From positions 1-43,754 of the forward strand of contig JABMPC010000078.1 in the NCBI GenBank assembly GCA_013203905.1: DNA of 43,754 nt, written 5' to 3'. This DNA is from Chlorobium sp. Lineage in GTDB: Bacteria > Bacteroidota > Chlorobiia > Chlorobiales > Chlorobiaceae. Numbering within the stretch: the first letter of the stretch is position 1; each line of letters opens with the position of its first letter. The notes under the pieces were generated by a model. It was not told the DNA's origin. It did no database searches and worked only from the letters and a program-made list of their open reading frames with translations. This document shows, one piece after another, positions 16,560 to 27,587 of the stretch. The position numbers were made by a program, and so were the translations under genes.

Positions 16560-18002
16560 TTAGAAGGTGATGACGATCGCTTCATGTGGAGAGAGCCTTG
16601 TTTTCAGACAATCACCCTCAATGTGTGTGGTGTTGCTGCGGTGTTCTTTTGCGGTACTGAGTATGTTCAGGCCCTCCTCACTGACTCCGTCAAGCGCAGA
16701 GTGGTGAAACCGGGTCGCTATCCCTGTTGCACTGAAATTTGCAAGAATCATGGCGTGCCGGTCTCTGGTGAAGCGGTGGAACCCGAAACACTGGGCATGG
16801 GAGGCTCCTTCCACACTGATCCATTCAACCTCTCCTTCCTGAAAAACCTCCTCTCTCTGCAGCTGGAACAGTTTTCTGTAGAGTTCCATGAGTTCCCGGT
16901 CTTCATGTTCGGGAGCCTGACGGATCAGCTGCACGGGAATTTTGTGCCGGTATCCCTCCATCTGGTCCTGATGGACAAGATGCATGCCCGGGGCGGTGAG
17001 GAATATCATTGCAGCAGCCCTGCAGTTGAGTCCTGTTTTTCCGGCCGCCCGTTCTTCGTCATGGTTTTCAATGAAGCGGCAGAGGTGTTTCTGATAGTTC
17101 CACTGCGCCTTCATGTGGCCCATGAGTTTGTCGCCATTGACCGGTGCGCTCGTAAGAAAGTCGTAAAAGGGTTTGTCGTAGGTGTAGTCGAATCCCTGCT
17201 GCTGCAGTTCCCACTCTTTGTTCCAGTATGATTCCGCAAGAAAGAGAAATCCCGGGTGGCGCTTTTTGACGGCAGCAATTGCCGGTCCCCAGAATTCTTC
17301 CTTCATGTGTCCGCTGAGGCTTTTCCATGTGGTGTTGAAGACGCTTTTCAGAACCAGCATTGCCACATCGCATCGCACGGCATCGCAGAGTTCGCTGATG
17401 GCGAAGAGGTTCTCCGTCATCATTGCATGGGTGGCGGGATTGGCGTAGTTGATCTGGAGCGTGTCCGTCCATGGTGGGAAATAGGGATCCCTTCCATAGG
17501 CAAGGTATTTGCCTTTGGCATATTCAAAACAGGAGCCGGGATCCTGACTCTGTTCGTCTGCGGAGACAGAGATGAAGTGTTCAGGGTGCGAGGGAAGCCA
17601 CTGGTTGTCGAGCGCCATATGGTTCGGCACGAAGTCGAGCATAAGCCGGATGCCATGCTCTGCGAGTTTTTGACGGAAAATGAGCATTTCGCTTCTGCCA
17701 CCGAGTGCTTCGTTGACGGTGTATGAAGGTATGGAGTATGGAGATGATGCGATGTCTTCCGGGTGGAGCGAGGAGAGATGGTTGAGAAGCTCGCCGCGGA
17801 GGCCCGGGTGTGATGTGGCGATGGATTTGCTGTAGAGGCTTGGTGTCCATACCCCCATCAGCCACACCATGGTGAACCCGGACTCTTTGAAAAACCGGAA
17901 TTCAGATTCGGGAACATTGCCCAGCGTCACGGCCTGGCCGTTGAGACGGCTGAGTTTCTGAAGCCAGATTCTGGTGTTGATTTCGTAAACGAGAGGGAAC
18001 AT
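16560..18002 (-). CDS. GH13 (alpha-amylase) family glycoside hydrolase or transglycosidase
   Basis: A 480-residue cytoplasmic protein without a signal peptide. GH13 regions are present: LDFVPNHMALD (region I, 122-132), DAVRCDVAML with the nucleophile Asp212 (region II), LFLAESYW with the acid/base Glu257 (region III) and FIENHDEERAA with His314/Asp315 (region IV). The VRCDVA form differs from the more usual DGFRxDxA box. The C-terminal ~80 residues look like the usual beta domain. No signal peptide and a location next to yjbQ-dxs point to internal glucan metabolism (glycogen or maltodextrin), but the substrate cannot be read from sequence. It is probably the first gene of the unit GH13-yjbQ-dxs. 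Confidence 0.88.
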   Translation of the reverse strand: MFPLVYEINTRIWLQKLSRLNGQAVTLGNVPESEFRFFKESGFTMVWLMGVWTPSLYSKSIATSHPGLRGELLNHLSSLHPEDIASSPYSIPSYTVNEALGGRSEMLIFRQKLAEHGIRLMLDFVPNHMALDNQWLPSHPEHFISVSADEQSQDPGSCFEYAKGKYLAYGRDPYFPPWTDTLQINYANPATHAMMTENLFAISELCDAVRCDVAMLVLKSVFNTTWKSLSGHMKEEFWGPAIAAVKKRHPGFLFLAESYWNKEWELQQQGFDYTYDKPFYDFLTSAPVNGDKLMGHMKAQWNYQKHLCRFIENHDEERAAGKTGLNCRAAAMIFLTAPGMHLVHQDQMEGYRHKIPVQLIRQAPEHEDRELMELYRKLFQLQREEVFQEGEVEWISVEGASHAQCFGFHRFTRDRHAMILANFSATGIATRFHHSALDGVSEEGLNILSTAKEHRSNTTHIEGDCLKTRLSPHEAIVITF

Positions 18003-18211
18003 AGATTTAACTGCTGTTTCAGGTGGCTGAGGCGTCCGGTTTGTTTTTCAATATAGGAACTCCGCCATTCAATTATACAGGAGAAGCGGATAAAAAGAGG
18101 AAAAACAAATGGTGCTGAAGCGGGCGCTGAGGTTTGTAAAGTAGCTGTAAAAAGGGTTAAGTTGTTGCACTTACGCCTATCTCCCTCAAATGAATAACGG
18201 GTACTCTTTTT
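18003..18211. other. Divergent intergenic region between the GH13 gene and uvrD
   Basis: 209 bases between two divergent starts. It must hold the promoters of both units, but I see no box pair good enough to mark. It contains an A-rich stretch around 18090-18110 and the 7-T run at 18207-18213 that abuts the uvrD TTG start. An ATG at 18190 opens a short frame that meets a stop (TGA at 18217) just inside uvrD. No RNA gene or repeat is recognisable. Confidence 0.6.
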
Positions 18212-20398
18212 TTGACTGATTTATTGCAAGACCTCAGCGCCGTGCAGCGCGATGCCGCCAGCGCAACTGAAGGACCGGTAATGGTCCTTGCGGGTGCCGG
18301 CTCGGGAAAAACCCGGGTTATTACCTATCGTATCGCCAACCTGATTGGCAATAAGGGTGTTCCGGCCCGCAACATTCTGGCCCTTACCTTTACCAACAAG
18401 GCGGCGGGCGAGATGCGTCACCGTGTGGATCAGCTTCTGGGTCCCGGCAGTTCGGGAGGTCTCTGGATAGGTACATTCCATTCCGTCTTTGCCCGACTCC
18501 TTCGCGACTATATTGATCGTCTTGGCTACAGCCGGAGCTTTTCGATTTTTGATTCCGATGACAGCAAGAGCCTTATTCGCCAATGTATGGCAGAGCTCAA
18601 CATCTCTCAGGATTCCGTGCCGGTGAATACGGTTCAGGGCATTATCAGCAAGGCGAAAAACAGCTTTGTCCTGCCTGCTGATTTTCACCGTAATGCCGCC
18701 GATTACAACCAGCAGAAAGCCTCGCAGATTTATGAACTCTACGCCCGAAAGCTGAAGGAGAACAATGCTCTTGATTTTGATGACCTGCTTATCAAGCCGC
18801 TTGAACTGTTCCGGAACCATCCGGATGTGCTGGAGGAGCTGCAGGAGCTGTTCCGTTATATTCTTATCGATGAATACCAGGATACCAACAGGGCGCAGTA
18901 TCTGGTGACGAAAATGCTCGCATCCCGCCATCGCAACATTTTTGTGGTGGGTGATGACGCACAGTCAATCTATTCCTGGCGCGGGGCGGATATTTCCAAC
19001 ATCCTGAACTTCCGGGATGACTATGATGATGCCAGAACCTTCAAGCTTGTTGAAAACTATCGTAGCACAGGAACCATTCTGCAGGCGGCCAACAGCGTGA
19101 TCAGCCGGAACCAGCGCCAGATTAAAAAGGAGCTTGTGGCGAAGGGTGCGACGGGTGAGCCGCTGACCCTCATTGAGGCGTTCAATGAGCGGCAGGAGGC
19201 TGAAAAGGTTGGCGACTGGATCCGAAAACTTTCGGTTGAAAAGCAGATGGATTTCCGGAGCTTCGCCATTTTTTACCGTACCAATGCCCAGTCGAGGGTG
19301 CTGGAGGATACCATGCGTCAGCACAGACTGCCCTACAAGATTTTTGGCAGTGTCTCGTTTTACAAGCGCAAGGAGATCAAAGACGCTGTTGCCTATCTCC
19401 GATTTATTCAGAATGATCGTGACAGCGAGTCGCTTCTCAGAATTATCAATTTCCCGCCCCGAAAAATTGGTGATGTCAGCATTGGCAAGCTTCGTGATTT
19501 CGCCCGCGAACGAGACATTTCCCTCTATGAGGCTATCCGCTGTGCTGATGAAGGGGGATATCAGCAGCGCCTTGTCAATGCGCTTTCGTCATTTTCCTCC
19601 GTGATTGAGTCGCTCAGGGAAATCGCGGAAACGGGAACAGTCTATGAAGTGCTCAATAGCCTCTTCGTGCAGACCGGGCTTCTCTCTCTGCTGCAGGCGG
19701 AAAACACCCCTGAATCAATGGCCCGGCACGATAACCTGCAGGAACTGCTCAGTATGGCCCGCGATTTTTCGGACCATAACCCTGATGCGGGGATGCTTGG
19801 GGATTTTCTTGAGAATATCGCTCTTGCTTCTGACTATGATGAGACACAGGAGTCCGATAATTTTGTTTCCCTTATGACGGTGCATGCCTCCAAGGGGCTC
19901 GAATTTCCTGTTGTTTTCATTACCGGTCTTGAGGAGCGGCTTTTCCCTCTGAACTGTTATGAGCCCGAGCAGCTGGAGGAGGAGCGGCGGCTGTTTTATG
20001 TTGCCGTGACACGGGCGCGTGAAAAGATATTCCTCTCGTGGGCACAGAGCCGTTATCTCTACGGTCAGCCGCAGCACTGCCTCCGTTCAAAGTTCATTAA
20101 CGAGATTGACGGCGATATTGTCCATACCGAAAGCGGAAAGGTGCATGGCGGGGGAGCAGGGGCCGCTTTGTCTCCACGGAGAGCTGAATCTGCCCGTCGC
20201 CCGGAGAGCCCGACCTCTCCTCCCCTGGATAAGGGGGGTATGCGGAAGGGTGCGAGGGTTCATCATGCAGTGTTCGGTTCCGGTACCGTTCTTGAGCTTC
20301 ATGGACGCGGGGCACAGCAGAAAGCGAAAATACTCTTCAGGGGCTCGGGTGAGAAAACCTTGATGGTGCAGTATGCGAATCTCAAGGTTCTTCCGTAA
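18212..20398 (+). CDS. uvrD: UvrD/PcrA-type ATP-dependent DNA helicase
   Basis: Superfamily 1A 3'-5' helicase acting in nucleotide excision repair, mismatch repair and clearing of RecA filaments. The 728-residue protein is complete: motif I AGAGSGKT (27-34), Ia LALTFTNKAAGEM, II DEYQDTN (220-226), III GDDAQSIYSWRGAD, IV/V further on (VSLMTVHASKGLEFP) and VI VAVTRAREKI. A linker of about 40 residues, with an odd Ser/Pro-rich patch, leads to a C-terminal Tudor-like domain (GARVHHAVFGSGTVLEL and following) known from PcrA/UvrD for RNA polymerase contact. The only in-frame start is a TTG at 18212 with no clear Shine-Dalgarno, beside a run of seven Ts. The nearest upstream ATG (18190) is in another frame. 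Confidence 0.95.
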   Translation: MTDLLQDLSAVQRDAASATEGPVMVLAGAGSGKTRVITYRIANLIGNKGVPARNILALTFTNKAAGEMRHRVDQLLGPGSSGGLWIGTFHSVFARLLRDYIDRLGYSRSFSIFDSDDSKSLIRQCMAELNISQDSVPVNTVQGIISKAKNSFVLPADFHRNAADYNQQKASQIYELYARKLKENNALDFDDLLIKPLELFRNHPDVLEELQELFRYILIDEYQDTNRAQYLVTKMLASRHRNIFVVGDDAQSIYSWRGADISNILNFRDDYDDARTFKLVENYRSTGTILQAANSVISRNQRQIKKELVAKGATGEPLTLIEAFNERQEAEKVGDWIRKLSVEKQMDFRSFAIFYRTNAQSRVLEDTMRQHRLPYKIFGSVSFYKRKEIKDAVAYLRFIQNDRDSESLLRIINFPPRKIGDVSIGKLRDFARERDISLYEAIRCADEGGYQQRLVNALSSFSSVIESLREIAETGTVYEVLNSLFVQTGLLSLLQAENTPESMARHDNLQELLSMARDFSDHNPDAGMLGDFLENIALASDYDETQESDNFVSLMTVHASKGLEFPVVFITGLEERLFPLNCYEPEQLEEERRLFYVAVTRAREKIFLSWAQSRYLYGQPQHCLRSKFINEIDGDIVHTESGKVHGGGAGAALSPRRAESARRPESPTSPPLDKGGMRKGARVHHAVFGSGTVLELHGRGAQQKAKILFRGSGEKTLMVQYANLKVLP
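20212..20240. repeat. Short palindrome inside the uvrD linker
   Basis: The arms CTCCCCT (20220-20226) and AGGGGGG (20232-20238) pair with one G-T mismatch around a 5-base loop. They encode a SPPLDKGG-like segment in the poorly conserved linker between the helicase core and the Tudor-like domain of UvrD. Pyrimidine-rich/purine-rich palindromes of this kind occur as dispersed elements in some bacterial genomes, and this could be one copy inserted in frame. Only one copy is visible here, so the repeat status is unproven. Confidence 0.4.
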
Positions 20399-20436
20399 GT
20401 TCTACAACCGTTTTTTCAATACAAGAAAAGAGCAGC

Positions 20437-21468
20437 ATGAGGATCCTTTTCGGTGTGCAGGGTACCGGTAACGGACATATCAGCCGTAGCAGGGAGCTTG
20501 TCCGCAAGCTCAAATCTGACGGGCACGAGGTTGAGGTAATTGTGAGCGGCAGGAAAGAGGAGGAGCTGAAGGAGATTGAGGTTTTCGAGCCCTACCGGGT
20601 GATGAAGGGGATGACCCTTATTACCTATCGCGGGCGGATGAACTATATGGAGACAATGTTCCAGCTGGATTTGGGTCGGCTCATGAATGATGTGTGGTCG
20701 CTCGATACGGCAGGAATTGACCTTATTGTTACCGATTTTGAGCCGATCACCTCTATGGTGGCCCGCATACGCAACATACCCTCTCTCGGGTTCGGCCACC
20801 AGTACGCATTTCCCTATCCCGTGCCCATGGCCCGCGGCAATATTTTTGAGCGATATACGCTGCTCAATTTTGCACCCGCCCGCCATAACGCCGGTCTTCA
20901 CTGGCATCATTTCAACCAGCCGATTTTTCCTCCTGTCATTCCCCCTTCGCTATACGGCAGTGTTCCCGTTGCTCCGGTAAAGGGGAAAATTCTCGTCTAT
21001 CTTCCCTTTGAAGAGATTAGTGATGTGGCAAGGCTTGTTTCACCCTTCAGCGACAACAGTTTTTATATTTACGGGAAAGTTGAGGCCGATCGGGATGAGG
21101 GCAACATGCATTTTCGCGGCTACTCCCGTGAGGGATTTCTTCGTGACCTCATGGAGTGCGGGGGGGTGGTCTGCAATGCCGGATTCGAACTTCCCGGAGA
21201 GGCGCTGCATCTCGGAAGAAAGCTTCTGCTGCGCCCTCTTGACGGTCAGATAGAACAGGAGTCAAATGCCATGGCCATGGAGCAGCTCGGGTATGGGATG
21301 TCAATGCATTCGCTCGATAGCGCCATTCTTTGTTCCTGGCTTGAGACGCCCTGTCGCGAGCCGTTGCATTATGCTCATACGGTCGATTATATTGCTGAGT
21401 GGATAGGAAGTGGTCGATGGGACGATCAGGCGCATTTTGCAGGGGCGGCATGGCGGGAAAAGAGTTGA
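20437..21468 (+). CDS. MJ1255/VC2487-family glycosyltransferase-like protein (GT-B fold)
   Basis: A 343-residue protein with the N-terminal signature GVQGTGNGHISRS (6-18) of GT-B glycosyltransferases related to MurG and UDP-glucuronosyltransferases. The C-terminal half has the nucleotide-sugar site pattern: VVCNAGFELPGEALHLGRKLLLRPLDGQIEQESNA, where a Gly-rich turn and the E-Q-x-x-N segment match the family's donor-binding loop. No membrane segment is seen. Substrates are unknown. It starts 38 bases after uvrD and overlaps the nitroreductase start by 19 bases, so uvrD to aat probably form one unit, though their functions look unrelated. Confidence 0.82.
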   Translation: MRILFGVQGTGNGHISRSRELVRKLKSDGHEVEVIVSGRKEEELKEIEVFEPYRVMKGMTLITYRGRMNYMETMFQLDLGRLMNDVWSLDTAGIDLIVTDFEPITSMVARIRNIPSLGFGHQYAFPYPVPMARGNIFERYTLLNFAPARHNAGLHWHHFNQPIFPPVIPPSLYGSVPVAPVKGKILVYLPFEEISDVARLVSPFSDNSFYIYGKVEADRDEGNMHFRGYSREGFLRDLMECGGVVCNAGFELPGEALHLGRKLLLRPLDGQIEQESNAMAMEQLGYGMSMHSLDSAILCSWLETPCREPLHYAHTVDYIAEWIGSGRWDDQAHFAGAAWREKS

Positions 21469-22043
21469 AGTTCAGGGACCTGGTGATTCGCTGCAGGAGC
21501 TGCCGGCGTTTTGACGGTGGTGCGCCTGTTGACAAAGAGGCTGTCGGCAACCTTGTTGCGATTGCAAGCTGCCTGCCCTCGGTGCGCAACCTGCAGCCGC
21601 TGCGCTACATTGCCCTCACCGAGAGAGCGGAGTGCGAGGCGATTTTTCCCCTGCTCGGGTGGGCCGGCTACCTTGAAGAGTGGCCGGGTCCGCAGGAGGG
21701 TGAGCGGCCCACCGCCTATCTGGTGATGCTCAACGACACATCAATTGCTGCAGATTCTTCCTGCGACAGCGGCATAGCTGCCGGAGCCATTCTTCTGGGT
21801 GCCACTGCGGCAGGTTATGGTGGATGCATTGTCGGGTCGGTGCAGAAGGATTCCCTTCGCCAGCAACTCTGTATTCCCGCGCAGTACCAGATTCTCATGG
21901 TCATCGCTCTTGGGCAACCTGCTGAAACCATTGTCATTGACAAGATCGGGGAAGGGGAGAGCATCCGCTACTATCGCGACCACAACGACATTCACCATGT
22001 GCCGAAGCGGGAGGCCGCCGATGTGCTGCTTCGGTTCCATTGA
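21450..22043 (+). CDS. Nitroreductase-family flavoprotein
   Basis: A 197-residue FMN-dependent oxidoreductase of the nitroreductase superfamily. I chose the ATG at 21450, which has a strong Shine-Dalgarno (AGGGGCG) right before it and overlaps the glycosyltransferase end by 19 bases. Family features: the N-terminal RCRSCRRFDGGAPVDKEAV (FMN phosphate site), SVRNLQPLRYIAL (asparagine-containing FMN ribityl site), DSGIAAGAILLGATAAGYGGCIVGS (dimer helix and FMN site) and IALGQPAE. The FMN contacts are all recognisable; the physiological substrate is unknown. It is followed closely by aat (17-base gap). Confidence 0.88.
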   Translation: MAGKELKFRDLVIRCRSCRRFDGGAPVDKEAVGNLVAIASCLPSVRNLQPLRYIALTERAECEAIFPLLGWAGYLEEWPGPQEGERPTAYLVMLNDTSIAADSSCDSGIAAGAILLGATAAGYGGCIVGSVQKDSLRQQLCIPAQYQILMVIALGQPAETIVIDKIGEGESIRYYRDHNDIHHVPKREAADVLLRFH

Positions 22044-22060
22044 GTGGTCCACCTGAAAGC

Positions 22061-22645
22061 ATGCTGAGCATCCCCACGCTTCTGAAGGCCTACCGGGAAG
22101 GGTTCTTTCCCATGTCGGACCCCGACGATGGCGAGCTTTACTGGTGCCGTCCCCATATGCGGGCGGTGTTTCCGCTTGAACAGTTCACTCCCTCAAGGGA
22201 TGTGCGGCGTCTTGAGAGGAAAGGGGTGTTCCGGCTCACCCTCAACCATGATTTCTCGGGGGTGATTCGTGGATGCGCGGCTCCCCGGAAAGGAGACCCT
22301 GAAACCTGGATTTCAGAGCCAATCATAGCCACATATCTGCATCTTCACAAACTGGGGGTTGCCCATAGCGTTGAGTGCTGGCATGAGGGAGAGCTTGCCG
22401 GAGGACTCTACGGTATGTCTATGGCGGGGGCTTTTTTCGGCGAGTCGATGTTCTCACGCCGGTCCTACGCCTCACAGCTTGCACTCTCTTTTCTGGTGCG
22501 CCGTCTCAGGCTCAAAGGGTTCCGTCTTCTTGATGCGCAGATCATCAATCCCCATCTTAAGCGTCTCGGCGCTGTAGAAATAAGCCACGAGGAATATATG
22601 GTTCAGCTTGCCCGGGCGCTTGAGAAAAAGACCGTTTTTCTCTGA
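22061..22645 (+). CDS. aat: Leucyl/phenylalanyl-tRNA-protein transferase Aat
   Basis: Aat transfers Leu or Phe from aminoacyl-tRNA to N-terminal Arg or Lys of proteins, marking them for ClpS-ClpAP degradation (N-degron pathway). The 194-residue protein (ATG at 22061; a TTG seven codons upstream overlaps the previous stop) carries the family blocks AYREGFFPMSDP, YWCRPHMRAVFPLEQF, FSGVIRGCAAPR, TWISEPIIATYLHLHKLGVAHSVECW and GGLYGMSMAGAFFGESMFSRRSYASQLAL. It is slightly shorter at the N-terminus than the E. coli enzyme, which is normal for the family. No clpS or clpA is encoded in this window. Confidence 0.95.
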   Translation: MLSIPTLLKAYREGFFPMSDPDDGELYWCRPHMRAVFPLEQFTPSRDVRRLERKGVFRLTLNHDFSGVIRGCAAPRKGDPETWISEPIIATYLHLHKLGVAHSVECWHEGELAGGLYGMSMAGAFFGESMFSRRSYASQLALSFLVRRLRLKGFRLLDAQIINPHLKRLGAVEISHEEYMVQLARALEKKTVFL

Positions 22646-22710
22646 AACGGGAAAGTGGTACCTTGCGAGGTTGTCAATGAAGAATTCATTTCCGTAACCG
22701 GGGTTCGTCT

Positions 22711-24012
22711 ATGCTGTCCAGGGATTTAACTGAAAAGGGATCCAAAACCAGAGTCATCATCTATTCCGGAAAAGGCGGTACCGGCAAAACCACCATCTCC
22801 TCATCAACTGCCGTGGCACTGGCCAGACAGGGGAAAAAAGTGCTGATCATGTCCTCAGATCCGGCACACTCGCTTTCCGATGTTTTCAATGTGCGCATCA
22901 GCCGCAATGACCCTCAGAAAATTGAGCAGAACCTCTATGGCCTTGAGGTTGATACGGTCTATGAGCTTAAAAAGAACATGTCAGGGTTCCAGAAGTTTGT
23001 CTCCTCATCATACAAAAACAAGGGGATTGACAGCGGCATGGCTTCGGAGCTGACGACTCAGCCGGGACTGGATGAAATTTTCGCTCTCAGCCGCCTTCTT
23101 GATGAGTCGCAGTCCGGAAAATGGGACGCAGTGGTGCTTGACACCTCTCCGACCGGTAATACACTCCGTCTTCTCGCCTATCCCGAAATCATCATCGGGG
23201 GGAACATGGGCAAGCAGTTTTTCAAGCTCTACAAAAGCATGTCCTCGCTTGCCCGTCCGCTTTCGGGAGCCTCTATTCCTGATGACGATTTCTTCAATGA
23301 GGTCAATGTTCTGCTCAAGCAGATGGAGGATATCAACCAGTTTATTCTCAGCCCTGAGGTTACTTTCAGGCTGGTGCTTAACCCCGAAAAACTTTCCATC
23401 CTCGAAACCAAGAGGGCATATACCTTTGTGCACCTCTATGGCATCAACATTGACGGCATTTTCATCAACAAGATTCTTCCTACCTCCACAACGGTCGGGG
23501 AGTATTTTGAGTTCTGGGCCGATCTTCACAGCAAGTACCTGATGGAGATCGACAACTCGTTCTATCCGACCCCTGTTTTTCGCTGCCATCTGCAGCGGCA
23601 CGAGCCGATCGGGCCTGACGCTCTCCATGAAATCAGCAAGCTGGTGTTTGGTGATCAGGTCGCTGACAGAATTTTCTATTCAGGAAAGAACTTCTGGATT
23701 GAGAGCAGCAAGAACGAGCTTCGTGAAGATCATCATGAAATTCTCTGCATAAAGATTCCATTTCTGAAAGATGCTGAGGATGTGAGCGTTGAAAGAATGG
23801 GTACGGATATTGTCGTTGCCGTTGACCGTGCTCAGCGCATCATTACCCTGCCCAGGGCGCTCTATAGCCTGGAGATGGAGGAGTTCATACGCGAGGACAA
23901 TCTCCTGAGGGTAATTTTCCGGGAAATTCCTGTGCCGAAGGAGGAGTCGGAGCTCAATGTCAATAAAAATGTGCTGGACAAGCTTCGCTCAATGAGGCGA
24001 ATGAAAATCTGA
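22711..24012 (+). CDS. ArsA-family ATPase with C-terminal Hsp20-like domain
   Basis: A 433-residue deviant-Walker ATPase of the ArsA/GET3 group. The P-loop GKGGTGKTTIS lies at 20-30, the switch region DPAHSLSDVF at about 50-59, and the second signature DTSPTGNTLRLL (usually DTAPTGHTLRLL) at about 148-159. The C-terminal ~80 residues (from about HHEILCIKIPFLKDAEDV) look like the ArsA_HSP20 beta-sandwich domain. There is only one ATPase half, unlike duplicated ArsA, and no arsB or arsR nearby, so arsenite export is unlikely. Green sulfur bacteria carry several such ATPases; a role in membrane-protein or chlorosome targeting has been suggested but is inference here. A hairpin follows the stop codon. 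Confidence 0.88.
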   Translation: MLSRDLTEKGSKTRVIIYSGKGGTGKTTISSSTAVALARQGKKVLIMSSDPAHSLSDVFNVRISRNDPQKIEQNLYGLEVDTVYELKKNMSGFQKFVSSSYKNKGIDSGMASELTTQPGLDEIFALSRLLDESQSGKWDAVVLDTSPTGNTLRLLAYPEIIIGGNMGKQFFKLYKSMSSLARPLSGASIPDDDFFNEVNVLLKQMEDINQFILSPEVTFRLVLNPEKLSILETKRAYTFVHLYGINIDGIFINKILPTSTTVGEYFEFWADLHSKYLMEIDNSFYPTPVFRCHLQRHEPIGPDALHEISKLVFGDQVADRIFYSGKNFWIESSKNELREDHHEILCIKIPFLKDAEDVSVERMGTDIVVAVDRAQRIITLPRALYSLEMEEFIREDNLLRVIFREIPVPKEESELNVNKNVLDKLRSMRRMKI

Positions 24013-24024
24013 AGTCTTGCAGGG

Positions 24025-24047
24025 AGGGGCCTGAGAGGCCCTTTCAG
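24025..24047 (+). terminator. Hairpin after the ArsA-like gene
   Basis: Arms AGGGGCCT (24025-24032) and AGGCCCTT (24036-24043) pair over 8 bases with one G-T pair and a 3-base loop, followed by only a short T/C tail. It lies 13 bases after the stop codon and before the fabI promoter region, so it is a plausible but weak intrinsic terminator. Confidence 0.5.
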
Positions 24048-24162
24048 AAGAAATATCAGGGTAACCTTTTAAGTTTTCAAGGGAATCTTGTATCTTCATT
24101 GTTTAAAATATTGAATTCAACGGGGTCTTGTCTCCCATTTTGTTAAAGAATCAGCTTATATC

Positions 24163-25044
24163 ATGTCCGAGAAAGCGCACTATGGTCTGTTGAAAGGGAA
24201 GAAGGGAATCGTCTTTGGCCCACTTGATGAAAGCAGTATCGGTTGGCAGATTGCGGTTCACGCATACAGAGAGGGCGCCAGTATTGCAATATCGAATGTT
24301 GCAGCTGCTATGCGGTTCGGTAATACCGATGAACTTTCCGCTCTCTGCGGAAACGCCCCTGTCATTGTCTGCGACGCATCGAAAAACGATGATGTCGACA
24401 GCTGTTTCAAAGAGCTCAAGGAAAAAGTCGGCAAGGTGGATTTTATTGTGCATTCCATTGGTATGTCGCAGAATATCCGCAAGCAGCTTCCCTATGAGGA
24501 ACTCAACTATGAGTGGTTCATGAAGACGCTTGATGTTTCCGGACTTTCGCTCCACCGTCTGGTTTCCTATGCACTGAAGAATGATGTGCTCAATGACGGC
24601 GCAAGCGTTCTGGCGCTCTCCTATATAGCCTCACAACGCAATTACTGGACCTATTCGGATATGGGCGATGCCAAGTCCCTGCTTGAGTCTATTGTCCGCA
24701 GCTACGGTCCGCGGCTTGCCCGGAGGGGTATCCGCATCAACACCATTTCCCAGAGCCCGACCTACACAAAGGCCGGTAGCGGAATCCCCGGTTTTGAGAA
24801 AATGTATGAATACAGCGACCTGATGTCGCCCCTTGGCAACGCCTCTGCGGTAGAATGCGCCGAGTATGCCATGACGGTGCTCAGCGACCTTTCCCGCAAG
24901 GTTACCATGCAGAACCTGTTCCATGACGGTGGCTATAGCTCAATGGGTGCGACCATACCCATGATCAAGCTTGCCCATGAGGTTCTCAATGACCAGGAAC
25001 TCGCCACAAGGGTTGGTCTTGAAGATTTCAAGCCTTCCGCATAA
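24163..25044 (+). CDS. fabI: Enoyl-[acyl-carrier-protein] reductase [NADH] FabI
   Basis: FabI reduces trans-2-enoyl-ACP in the last step of each type II fatty acid elongation cycle. The 293-residue short-chain dehydrogenase has an N-terminal nucleotide site of the FabI type (GIVFGPLDESSIGWQIA, 15-31), the cofactor segment VHSIGMSQNI and the active site with Tyr154 (SYIASQ) and the catalytic pair Tyr164-x6-Lys171 (YSDMGDAK). The middle Tyr segment differs from the E. coli YLGAERA form. The final GGYSSMG is typical. It is preceded by a 150-base gap with an AT-rich zone (24060-24115) that probably holds its promoter. Confidence 0.92.
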   Translation: MSEKAHYGLLKGKKGIVFGPLDESSIGWQIAVHAYREGASIAISNVAAAMRFGNTDELSALCGNAPVIVCDASKNDDVDSCFKELKEKVGKVDFIVHSIGMSQNIRKQLPYEELNYEWFMKTLDVSGLSLHRLVSYALKNDVLNDGASVLALSYIASQRNYWTYSDMGDAKSLLESIVRSYGPRLARRGIRINTISQSPTYTKAGSGIPGFEKMYEYSDLMSPLGNASAVECAEYAMTVLSDLSRKVTMQNLFHDGGYSSMGATIPMIKLAHEVLNDQELATRVGLEDFKPSA

Positions 25045-25059
25045 ACTTGTATCGGTTGG

Positions 25060-25087
25060 GAGCTGCCTTTCCGGCGGCTCTCTGTTT
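25060..25087 (+). terminator. Probable fabI terminator
   Basis: GAGCTGCC (25060-25067) pairs with GGCGGCTC (25073-25080) over 8 bases with one G-T pair around a TTTCC loop and is followed by TCTGTTTC. It begins 15 bases after the fabI stop codon. The tail is a poor T tract, so the call is moderate. Confidence 0.5.
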
Positions 25088-27561
<2,474 letters not shown>

Positions 27562-27587
27562 TTGTGCTCTCCACTTTTTGGAGTTAA

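Noticed and set aside
22711-24012. Arsenite efflux ATPase
   Set aside because: Only one ATPase half, no ArsB, ArsR or ArsD genes around it, and an Hsp20-like tail.
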